Shown: positions 20,401 through 27,800 of the stretch, one piece after another
Position numbering within the stretch: position 1 is the stretch's first letter
Layout: every line of letters begins with the position of its first letter
Origin: Bacillus velezensis
Lineage (GTDB): Bacteria > Bacillota > Bacilli > Bacillales > Bacillaceae
Length of the DNA stretch: 64,000 nucleotides
Direction: 5' to 3'
Assembly (NCBI RefSeq): GCF_001461825.1
Contig: NZ_LLZC01000019.1
Coordinates: 1-64,000, forward strand
The notes under the pieces: generated by a model
Seen by the model: only the letters and a program-made list of their open reading frames with translations
Database searches by the model: none
Told to the model about the DNA's origin: nothing
Program-made: the position numbers and the translations under genes

Positions 20401-23400
20401 TCCACGGCTTTTCGGCGCCGAACTGTTCCAGCCCTGTTTCCTGCCATTGTGCCGTATAGCGATTGCCGTTTTCATAGCGAATATGCTTGTCATCAGGATG
20501 AGCGCTGCATTCTTTTACATATCGGGACAGCGTGTCTGCCTTGACGTCCGGCTCCGCTTCAATCAGCTGGCCGGTCAGGTTCGGGTTTTCAAGCGCCGCT
20601 GTTTTCAAAAGCCCCGTTAAGCCGCAAAGGAGCTGCGTATCCGCTTCTTGAGGCACGACAATCTGAATGAGCTCGCGCCCGCCGGAATTTGAAGCGAGGA
20701 TTTTCTTCACTTCTTCGAACGCCTGAAGCGCACAAGCTTCAAACCGTTCGTCTTCACTCTTATGCTGATCACGGAGCACATGACAGCTGAAGTCTGTCTG
20801 TATGCTGTTCATTTGGTCCGTAAACCGGTCAGATATCATCACGTGACGGGCTTTGAAATGGATCGGCGCTTTTTCATGTACAGCGGCCTTCTCTTCCCAT
20901 ACGTGTTCAAAAAATAGTGTATCTGTTTTATCCGTTTCAATTTCCCGTGCGGAATAACCAGTCATTTTCACACATACATTGCCTTGTTCGTCACACAAAT
21001 CAATATCCAGCTTCTGCACAGCATCTTCAGGCTTGCTTTCGCCGCTGTACGCAATGGATACCCACATATCACTTTTACAGCTTTTCAACACATCAATCTG
21101 TTCGAGAGCAAACGGCAGCATCGGCCGTATGTCAGTCCCGTCTCTGTCAAGCATTAACCCGATTGTCGCGTGGAAGGCCGCATCCAAAAGGCTCGGATGG
21201 AGGACAAACTGATCTTTTGTATGAGAAATAGATGACGGGAGTGAGAGCTTTGCGAGCACTTTGCTGTCGTTTGCATAGATTTCCGTGACCGCTTTGTGAG
21301 CATCCCCGTATTCAATCCCCATCTGTTTGTATGCCTGATAGCAAGCGTCAGGTGTGATCAGACGGCGTGACTCTCTTAATTTGTCAATCTCGATTTTGGC
21401 CGGTTCGCCCGCTCGGACAAATGCCGCGCTTCCTTGCGCATAGAGAACGGGCTCTTCTTCCGAGGAAGCCGATTCACTGTAAACCGTAAATCCCATCTCC
21501 CCATTTTCTTCGTCATAAAGGCGGAGATACAGTTCCGCGGACTCATCCGCCGCTGTAAACGGACGTATCCATACGACATGTTTCAGACGGACTGTTCCTT
21601 CTTCCTTCGTTTCTGCCGCGTGTTCAACGGCCGCCCGGACCATTTCCAGATAAGCCGCGCCCGGTAACGTCCGCTCGTTTTTGACGACGTGATCTTTCAG
21701 GAAAAATTCTCCGCCGCTAAAAGAGGACCGAAAACGGACGCCTGACATGTTTGATATATTTTCATGAAGGAGCGGATGCAGCATGCCTGCCCTTTTTTGC
21801 GGCAGCGATTCTCTTTTCTCCGCCTTCGGCACCCAATACCGGATTTTTTCAAACGGATATGTCGGCAGGCTGATCCGATTCGGTTTGTTTTCACCGTACA
21901 AGAGATTCCAATCCATCGTTCCTCCGCCGGCCCACTTTTCGGCAATCATCCCCAGACTCCCGGAGGAAAGCCATTTATGTATCAAGTCCGGAGCAAGCTC
22001 TGCCTGTTTGCTTTTATCGGCTCGGTTCCGCCAGCACCCGCTGACCGTTTTACCCGCCAGAAAGCCCTCCAGCCGCTCTTTGAGCTGTGTCATATTCTGA
22101 GCGGTGAACGCAACCCGCTCCTCCATCTGTTCACGGCCGATCTGAAGTGTATACGCCGCATCCTCAAGCGGCAGGCCGGGATGAATAAATGCAGACAGCT
22201 TCGCAACATACTCTTTTAGCCGTTCTTCATTCCGGGCTGAAACCGGAAAAATGAATGTCTGTTCTTCTGCCGGTTCAGCCACTGTTCCGTGTGATTCTTC
22301 AGGGATAAATTCCTCCAGAATGAGATGCACGTTTGAACCTGTCGCCCCGAAAGAACTGATGCCTGCACGCCGGGGATATACGGTCTCATTTCCGTTTTCC
22401 GTCACTGAGGGCTGATGCCATTCTTCGGTATGATGCTGGACGTAAAACGGTGATTGTTCAAAATCTAAATACGGATTCAGCTCCTCGGAATGAAGAGACG
22501 GCACCAAAGTTTTATGGTGAAGCTGCAGGGCAACCTTGCTTAAGCCGCTGATGCCCGCCGCCGATTCCGCATGGCCGATATTGGACTTCACTGATCCGAT
22601 CGAACAGAACTGTTTGTCCTGTGTGTACTGGCGGAACGCCTTGACAAGGCCTTGAACCTCAATCGGATCGCCGAGAGAAGTTCCCGTCCCGTGCGCCTCA
22701 ATATAACTGACCGTGCGCGGATCGATGCCCGCTTTGTCCAGGCATTCTTCAATCAAATCAGCCTGCGCGACAGGGCTCGGCACGGAAATTCCGCTCACTG
22801 TCCCCACGTGATTGACGGCACTGCCCTTTATCACCGCATAAATCCGGTCTCCGTCTTTTACCGCCTCTCGCAGCGGTTTTAATAAAACGGCACCGATTCC
22901 TTCAGCCGGTACATAGCCGTCTCCGTCTTTCCCGAATGTATGACAAACCCCGTCTGTTGAAAACATGTCCCATAAACCGTATGTCAGATATTTATTCGGA
23001 TGCAGCGACAAGTTGACGCCTCCGGCAACCGCCGATTCACATTCCCCGCGCCGAATGCTTTCCGCAGCAAGGTGAACCGCAGTCAGCGAAGATGAACAGA
23101 CCGTATCGACCGCCATGCTCGGCCCGTGAAAATTGCAAAAATATGAAACTCTGTTTGCGATTTGCGCATAATTAAGAGAAAGCGGGAATACATGATCTTC
23201 AGAAGAAGCTTCAGCCCCGACCAACGTATAATCCTTATGCATCACCCCTGCGAAGACGCCGACGCGCTGTCTCTTATTCCGTCCGCGCGCCTCTGCGAGC
23301 GACTTCGGCGTATATCCGGCATCCTCAATCGTTTCCCAGCATGTTTGTAAAAACAGCCGTTCCTGAGGGTCCATTGTTTCAGCTTCCCGCGGCGTAATCC

Positions 23401-24862
23401 GGAAAAATTGGGGATCAAAGCAATCCGGATCATCAATAAATCCGCCCCATTTTGAAATGCTCTTTCCGGAAGGCGACTTTACATTTTCAAACCGGCGCCA
23501 GTCCCAGCGAGACTCCGGAATTTCGGTGACACAGTTTTTTCCTTCTTTCAGGTTTTCCCAGAATTCATGAATATTTTCGGCCTGCGGATAGCGGCCGGCC
23601 ATGCCGATAATGGCGATATCTTCATCTTGCGGAACACTGCTTTTCCGTCTTCTCTCTGTTTGCGTCTCAACCGGCTTCTCCATTTTTGCCGGAGGCGCGC
23701 TGAAATGGCTCCCGTACTGCTCAGTCAGGAAAGCTGCCAGCTCTGCTGCCGTCGTATATTCAAACAGCAAAGTCGGAGAAAGGGTTTCGCCGATTTTTTC
23801 GCTGATCGTTTCGACGACGTCAAGCAGTCCGGACGATGTCAGCCCCATTTCATAGTAGCCGACTTGAGAATCAATCTGTTCAAGCGGCTTGCCGATTTTT
23901 TCAGCCATCAGATTCATGACATACCGTTCTGCTTCCTCATGCGGGTGTCCGCCTTCAAGCGATGCCGCAACTTCCGGTAAACCGGCTTTTTCAGGAGACT
24001 TCTCAGCAGGCTTACGGTCTGTATTGATCAGCTCGGCATCCCGCACGAGCTTGCTTGTGAAATCTTTCAGCTCGGCTACTTTCCGGCCGGATGCGTTAAA
24101 AAACTCCAGTGTAATGTAAATGAGCTCCTTTTCCTGCCGAAGCGACGAACGTTTGATTCTCGTGATGCAGCCGGCCTGCAAAGGTTCGGAAGCTGTAAAA
24201 GATTCGTAGAAAAGAGGCAGAAACAGCCTCTTTTCCCCATTTAACAGCGATGAGATCAATAGGTTTGCGCCGACGCCGCTTCCGTCAAGAAGAGTCGGAT
24301 GGAACAAAAACCCCCCGGCCTGTCCCATCGCGTCTTTTCCGAGCGATACATCAAAGGTGACGCCGTCCCGCTCCTCAAACACTTCTCCTTCTGCTTTCAT
24401 ATATCCGCTGTGAACCAATTCCTGGCTTCTGCATTGTGCATACAGCTCATTTAAATCGATGGTGCGTTCCGCCTCGCGTTTGACAGAGTCAAGATCAAGC
24501 GTGTCACTGAAAACTGCGGGTGCCGTCTCGTGCATTTCCGCTTTGACGTAAATACGTTCTTCCGGCTGTACGCGTCCGCCGCTGACCTCAGCCCCTTTTG
24601 CGGTAAGTTTCCAGCGCCCTTCTTTTACCTTTGTACATTCAACCGTAAGCTTGACGGCGCTATCTTCTTTCGCAATAAGCGGCTGATATATGGATAAATG
24701 GCGCAGCTGAAGCCCGTCGTATGAATAGCCGCGCTCTTTGAAAATCTGATAAAACATATCAATATAAGCCAATCCCGGAAGGACTTTTTGTCCGTAAACG
24801 TCATGATGTAAAATAAACGGATTTTTCAGCGATAAAGTGATTTGCTTATTGAAGTTCTTCAC
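11450..24862 (-). CDS. baeL: BaeL, trans-AT polyketide synthase with tandem beta-branching ACPs
   Basis: About 4470 residues. Domain order, residues approximate: DH-like (HDVYGQKVLP, ~27); ACP (MGLTSSG, ~341); KS (DTVCSSS, ~588); DH (HVVKNERTLP, ~1057, Gly of the motif replaced by Asn); KR (GGAGGLG ~1499, Tyr in QADYAMAN ~1639); ACP (YGIDSI ~1794); KS (DTMCSSS ~2066); two tandem ACPs (IGMDSITGLEW ~2603 and LGMDSITGLEW ~2737); KS (DTACSSS ~2997, EMHGTGT); KR (GGTRGLG ~3645, Tyr in QSDYAMAN ~3799); ACP (YGVDSI ~3944); KS0 (DTACSSA ~4172 but EANGSGS ~4310). The Trp six residues after the phosphopantetheine Ser marks HMG-type beta-branching ACPs, so BaeG/H/I should add the methyl branch here. I chose GTG 24862: GGAGG lies six bases upstream, inside the end of baeJ, and the codon follows the baeJ stop by one base. 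An ATG at 24880 lacks such a site. Confidence 0.95.
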   Translation of the reverse strand: MKNFNKQITLSLKNPFILHHDVYGQKVLPGLAYIDMFYQIFKERGYSYDGLQLRHLSIYQPLIAKEDSAVKLTVECTKVKEGRWKLTAKGAEVSGGRVQPEERIYVKAEMHETAPAVFSDTLDLDSVKREAERTIDLNELYAQCRSQELVHSGYMKAEGEVFEERDGVTFDVSLGKDAMGQAGGFLFHPTLLDGSGVGANLLISSLLNGEKRLFLPLFYESFTASEPLQAGCITRIKRSSLRQEKELIYITLEFFNASGRKVAELKDFTSKLVRDAELINTDRKPAEKSPEKAGLPEVAASLEGGHPHEEAERYVMNLMAEKIGKPLEQIDSQVGYYEMGLTSSGLLDVVETISEKIGETLSPTLLFEYTTAAELAAFLTEQYGSHFSAPPAKMEKPVETQTERRRKSSVPQDEDIAIIGMAGRYPQAENIHEFWENLKEGKNCVTEIPESRWDWRRFENVKSPSGKSISKWGGFIDDPDCFDPQFFRITPREAETMDPQERLFLQTCWETIEDAGYTPKSLAEARGRNKRQRVGVFAGVMHKDYTLVGAEASSEDHVFPLSLNYAQIANRVSYFCNFHGPSMAVDTVCSSSLTAVHLAAESIRRGECESAVAGGVNLSLHPNKYLTYGLWDMFSTDGVCHTFGKDGDGYVPAEGIGAVLLKPLREAVKDGDRIYAVIKGSAVNHVGTVSGISVPSPVAQADLIEECLDKAGIDPRTVSYIEAHGTGTSLGDPIEVQGLVKAFRQYTQDKQFCSIGSVKSNIGHAESAAGISGLSKVALQLHHKTLVPSLHSEELNPYLDFEQSPFYVQHHTEEWHQPSVTENGNETVYPRRAGISSFGATGSNVHLILEEFIPEESHGTVAEPAEEQTFIFPVSARNEERLKEYVAKLSAFIHPGLPLEDAAYTLQIGREQMEERVAFTAQNMTQLKERLEGFLAGKTVSGCWRNRADKSKQAELAPDLIHKWLSSGSLGMIAEKWAGGGTMDWNLLYGENKPNRISLPTYPFEKIRYWVPKAEKRESLPQKRAGMLHPLLHENISNMSGVRFRSSFSGGEFFLKDHVVKNERTLPGAAYLEMVRAAVEHAAETKEEGTVRLKHVVWIRPFTAADESAELYLRLYDEENGEMGFTVYSESASSEEEPVLYAQGSAAFVRAGEPAKIEIDKLRESRRLITPDACYQAYKQMGIEYGDAHKAVTEIYANDSKVLAKLSLPSSISHTKDQFVLHPSLLDAAFHATIGLMLDRDGTDIRPMLPFALEQIDVLKSCKSDMWVSIAYSGESKPEDAVQKLDIDLCDEQGNVCVKMTGYSAREIETDKTDTLFFEHVWEEKAAVHEKAPIHFKARHVMISDRFTDQMNSIQTDFSCHVLRDQHKSEDERFEACALQAFEEVKKILASNSGGRELIQIVVPQEADTQLLCGLTGLLKTAALENPNLTGQLIEAEPDVKADTLSRYVKECSAHPDDKHIRYENGNRYTAQWQETGLEQFGAEKPWKDKGVYLITGGAGGLGFLFAKEIARHAKDAVLILTGRSLLDNRKKTQLQELSDLGAQAVYKQTDMTEKQEVQSLIADICRQYGGLNGIIHSAGTIKDNYILKKHKDEIRDVLAPKVSGLVHLDEAAKDIELDFLILFSSGAGSAGSAGQADYAMANAFMNAFSEKRNRKKARNERYGHTLSICWPLWKDGGMTVDAETEAMLTKESGMVPMQTENGIQALYRGWAANTSQVMVTEGYAAKIRAFLKKSAEQPDKGSETEETAGLTAGGENMLAEKTEHFLKQVFSEVTKLPVGKIDAKAPMEDYGIDSIMIMHLTGRLEKSFGSLSKTLFFEYQNIESLAQYFMKAHRDTLLEVTGMKTEETPAAKPALSEKAKVKPVFKRNEGKKGFAQVRPDTRENPVTEREDIAIIGMSGRYPQAENLQEFWKNLSEGTDCITEIPNDRWDHSLYYDADKDKEGKTYGKWGGFLKDVDKFDPQFFSISPRDAKLMDPQERLFLQCVYETMEDAGYTRKKLTEKSGDLLGANVGVYVGVMYEEYQLYGAEEQARGKSLALTGNPSSIANRASYVFGFNGPSMALDTMCSSSLTAIHLACQSLRNGECEAAFAGGVNVSVHPNKYLMLGQNRFLSSKGRCESFGEGGDGYVPGEGVGAVLLKPLSKAKADGDHIYGLIKGTAVNHDGKTNGYSVPNPNAQAAVIKQALKDAGTDPRAVSYIEAHGTGTSLGDPIEITGLTKVFSEQTQDKQFCAIGSAKSNIGHCESAAGIAGLTKVLLQMKHKQLAPSLHSRTLNPNIDFLATPFKVQQTLEEWKRPVINENGINKELPRTAGLSSFGAGGVNAHIVIEEYSADEDKETAFAAPHPSMIVLSAKNEKRLQKRAERLLDALRSGRYREADLSRIAYTLQIGREPMEERLGMIVSNLRELEEKLDEFTGGKESIDQLYRGQVKQNKDTMALFAADEDMEKTIEAWLEKGKAAKVLELWVKGLPLNWDKLYQMGRPQKISLPAYPFAKDRYWIDISADAAVKRPGETQSAPIAPAAAPEPVIEVTTLHEETAKEKPSNISLQPLSGAKPKRTVQSVSRPAVSVEKVSAVLTESLADVLYMDADDIDADDTFIDIGMDSITGLEWIKAVNKAYGTSLTVTKVYDYPTIRQFAAFLQKELGTEPILEEATEPQKTEAVKKPSNIMLQPLNAHKQHVTQAEADILEAMSETAASAEPEEPIEAVHDELSKALADVLYMERHEVDIDEAFIDLGMDSITGLEWIKAVNKRYGTDCNVTKVYDYPTIRQFADFLRTQPSVRGRKKQAVPVRPKPLTQQHALQEKTPAEPERLTVQKEPEPVQAKREPKDEIADAIAIVGMSGKYPDAPDLKTYWDNLARAKNAIRDIPLSRWDVDKYYDPALNKKGKVYCRSIGMLDGIEEFDPLFFNISPSEAELMDPQHRIFLQEGFKAFEDAGYSSKELNGKNCGVYLGIMNNEYGMMLNKHQTGGSATGNSFSIAAARLPYYLNLKGPAIPIDTACSSSLVGTHLARQALLNHEIDMALVGGVTLYLTPESYISMCEAGMLSPDGQCKAFDNSANGFVPGEGAGALVLKRLKDAEADQDHIYGVIIGSGINQDGKTNGITAPSAKSQMDLERQVYEAHNIHPESITYAEMHGTGTKQGDPIELEALSSVFKEKTDRKQFCAIGSVKSNIGHTSAAAGVASVQKVLLSMKHQQLVPTLHFSTPNEHFDFDDSPLFVNTELKPWETGGAPRRACVSSFGYSGTNAHLVIEEYQPKDRGSRKPDETNIFVLSAKKAPQVKTYAESVIEFAKANQNINLSDMAYTLQTGRDAKDYRLAVTAGSREELISRLTDFVNGNTGEGIYEAHIKTAKKEIKAFETDDDLKQLVRSWFNKKKYAKIAELWAKGLQMDWDRLYQGEKPRRISLPAYPFAKEPYWLPEPKAVPQETEDRRKAVLLEKQWVPCEIDSAGEKSGRTVMILADERTAELAEETAKHFTDSFILPVDSADTAASDWNHIDGAIDLTGCGDEDPSLKGISRLQTLIDTSRRQARPLTLLYVTKGLEPFQQKTIHLAGAAKSGLYRMLQNEYQNVTSRHMDADTDTDQQTLAKQIADEFSADSTEPEICRRNGQRYRALFREIPSGKRAEHKPAPFPEDHVLFITGGTRGLGLLCARHFTEKHGVKKVVLTGREPIPPRHERSAVNTRLKEKIRAIEELEAKGVQVAVISLKLSDHDAAAAEIETIRRTMGPIGGVIHCAGSVNSVNPAFIRKTADDIQEVLEPKVAGLQTLSSLFTNDPLQFFVLFSSVSAVVPALAAGQSDYAMANAYMDYFAAAHQHQYPLVSIQWPNWKETGLGEVRTESLKQTGLLGLSNAEGLDLLDRILSENIRPSVLPAIVDRSEWHPDRLLCQVKTQKAEINGKAAEKHSDRDLLLDTKAWLVKLFSDELKIAPEELETDEPFQDYGVDSIILAQLLQQMNQALKEDLDPSVLYEHPTIDAFAEWLVSNGQPLLAEREEPDTEILVPAAVQTVHTEQKRDAVTEDIAVVGMSCRFPGAESLDQYWDLLRSGRSAIGSVPAERFGYANQYVAGLIDNMDHFDSEFFFIPENDAKAMDPQALAVLEESLKLWCHAGYTREEIKGIEAGVYIGGRSQHQPDPESLANTRNPIVAGGQNYLAANVSQFFDLRGPSIVLDTACSSALTGMNMAVQALRSGDIKAAVVGGVSLLNTDAAHRMFQERGLLNEQPAFHVFDKRSGGVVLGEGVGMVLLKTVSQAQKDGDTIYAVIKAAAMNNDGRTAGPSAPNMQAQKDVMQSALFKSGKKPEDISYIEANGSGSAVTDLLELKAIQSVYRSGQHVPLGIGSIKPNIGHPLCAEGIASFIKVVLMLKHKQTVPFLSGDEPMPHFDITKTDFHFHKTAGEWDAARPSAAINCFADGGTNAHVILEAWEEKDTRMKRKPLPVPSLRRKALVKEPDAPAEKQELPAKKMFWKAFK

Positions 24863-24863
24863 G

Positions 24864-27800
24864 TTAAACCTCCACTTCATAGGTATCCCAGATGTTTGCC
24901 GCAGCTTTTTCGTTCGTTTCTTCTTTGCTGTCCGGCGAAATCAGCCGCTTATTTAATGCAGGCGGTGTTAAAGGGTGGCGCTTGATTGGGCGCCCTTCGT
25001 CTTCCTGCCACGCTTCCACAATGACGTGGGCGTTTGTTCCGCCGTCGGCAAAGCAGTTAATTCCTGCCGCCGGTATTGGTGACGGCCAGTCTGCCAGAGT
25101 GCGGCTGAACTGAATATTGGCCTTTTCTCTATCAAAATGTGTATTTTCATGCTCGCCTGATAAAAACGGGATAAAGCTCTTTTCTTTCAGCATGAGAACA
25201 ACTTTTATGAAACTTGCAATTCCTTCCGCGCAAAGCGGGTGCCCGATGTTCGGTTTCACAGATCCGATTCCGAGCGGGCCGGCGTCTTTTGAACGGTAGA
25301 CGGATTGAATGGCCTTCAGTTCTAACAGATCCGTCACGACCGTGCCTGAACCGTTCGCTTCAATATGAGTAATGTCTTCCGGCTGTTTTCCGCTTTTTTC
25401 AAGAGCCTTCTTCATGACGGATTTTTGCGCTTCCAGACTCGGCGTAGCCGGGCCTGCCGTTCTTCCGTCATTATTGACGGATGCCGCCTTCACTACGGCA
25501 TAAATAGAATCTCCGTCTTCAATCGCCTGAGACACGGTTTTTAAAAGAACCATTCCGACACCCTCGCCCAGCACGACTCCATCGGCGCGTTCGTCAAATA
25601 CATGGAACGACTGCGCTTTACTTAATATGCCGCGCTGTTCAAATAATTTATGGGTTTCTTCTGATTCAAACAGGCTCACCCCGCCGACGACGGCCGCTTT
25701 TATTTCTCCTGTTACAAGAGCCTGCACGGCCATATTCATGCCGACTAAAGCAGAAGAACAAGCCGTATCGAGGACAACACTCGGGCCGCGCATATCAAAA
25801 TATTGAGAGAGATTTGCGGCCAAATAATTCTGGCCCAGCGCGACGATCGGGTTTTTCGCATCCAGCAGTTTCTCTTCACCCGGTTTGTGACGGCTGCGTC
25901 CGCCGAGATACACACCTATTGCTTCTCCCTTTATCTCATCCGGCGTATAGCCAGCGTGATACCACAGGTTAAGGCATTCTTCCAGAGCGGCCAAAGCTTG
26001 AGGGTCCATTGCCTTTACATCTTCTTCAGCCAGTAAAAAGAAGTCCGGATCAAATTGATGAATTCCATCAAGCATTCCCGCGTAATAAGGCGTCTTCAAA
26101 CCCCATCGCTCAGCCGGAACAGGACCGATAGCCGAACGGCCTTCAGCCAAGAGCGACCAGTACGCCTCTAAAGAATCCGCCCCCGGAAACCGGCAGGACA
26201 TGCCGACGACCGCGATATCTTCCCGGTGAATCTGTTTTCCGGCCGGCTCTTCTTGCACCTTAACGGCTTGTGTTTCAATCACCGGCTCAGCCGGCTTCTT
26301 CTTAACAGGCTCCGCCGCCAAATCAAACCGTTCTGACAAAACTTCTGTATATCCTTCGAGAAGCCAATTTGCGAAAGATTGAATCGTCGGATATTCATAC
26401 AGAATGGACGGGTCAAGCGATGCCGAGAGATTCCGGTTGATCCGCTGCAGAAGCTGAGCAAGGATAATGGAGTCCACTCCGTAATCTTGGAATAATACGT
26501 CTGTCTCAAGCTGATCCTGGTCAATCCGCAGCTCTTCAGAAAATAATTCTATCAGCCATTCTTCTGTTTTCCTTGTTAATTGAGCGTTGTCTGCGGCATA
26601 AGCGGTTTTTTCCGCCGGTTTTACCATAGCCGGACTCATTGGCTGATCCTGCCTGCTCCGCCGCAGGAATCGCTCCGGCTTCCACAGCTTAGGATTCAGA
26701 ACGGCCGGCAGCACCGGGCCCCTTGCTGATTCAAGAAGTAGACCGTCAAGGAGCTGTAATCCTTCTGCATTCGTGATGCTGTATAGCCCGCTCTCTTTAT
26801 AAGCTTTGTTCGTTACTTCGCCCATTCCGGTTTCTTTCCAGTTCGGCCACTGAATGCTTACGATCGGCAGCTGCTCTTTGTATGAGTTTGCAAAATAGTC
26901 CATATACGCATTGGCCATGGCATAGTCGGCCTGTCCTGCCGAAAGCGCCGGTATCGCAGCTGACACGGAAGAGAACAAGACGAAAAACTTCAGCGGCTCT
27001 TCGCTGAGCACACTGTATAACGCCTGAAGCCCGTCTACTTTCGGCTCGAGCACGCGCTGTATGTCTTCATCGGTTTTTCTGATGAATGCGAGCGTCTCTT
27101 TATCGGTCACACCCGCGCAGTGAATCACGCCGCCGATAGGTCCGAGCGTCTGTTTTATCTGACTCAGTTCCTGTCTCAGCCCGGCTTCATCAGCTAACGG
27201 GACTGACAATACCTTCACTTGTACACCTTTGGATTCCAAGTCGAGAACAGCTTCAATTTTCGCTTTTACAGAAGCCGTCACCCCATTCAGTCCGCCCGTC
27301 CACTCACTTCGCGGCGGAAGGGTCTCACGGCCTGTAAGCACCAGTTTTTTCACTCCGTAATGTTCGGCAAAATGGCGTGCGCATAAAAGGCCGATCCCCC
27401 TCGTACCCCCGGTGATCAGAAGCACATGGTTGTCCGGAAAATCAATTCTTTCACCTTTCATATCCATGTTTTCTGAGCCGCTTAATACAGCACGGTAACG
27501 CAAGCCGTCCCTCCGGCAAACTTCCGCGTCATCAGTACGGGCATGAAACTCATCGGCAATCTGCTTCGCCAGTTTGTCATCAGAAAGCCCTCCTTCAAGG
27601 TCGAGATGCCTTGAAGACAGATGACCGTACTCGCATGCCAGCATTCTGTACAGACCGGCCCGTTTTGCTCCTGTTGTTTGATTGGCCTCTTTATTTAATG
27701 ACTCAAGGTCTTTCGTGACACAAAGCAGTGTCATCCCTTCTTTATGCCCATGCTCAATCAATTGCTGAAGCCATTTGATACCGGCCATGTCTTGAGAATC

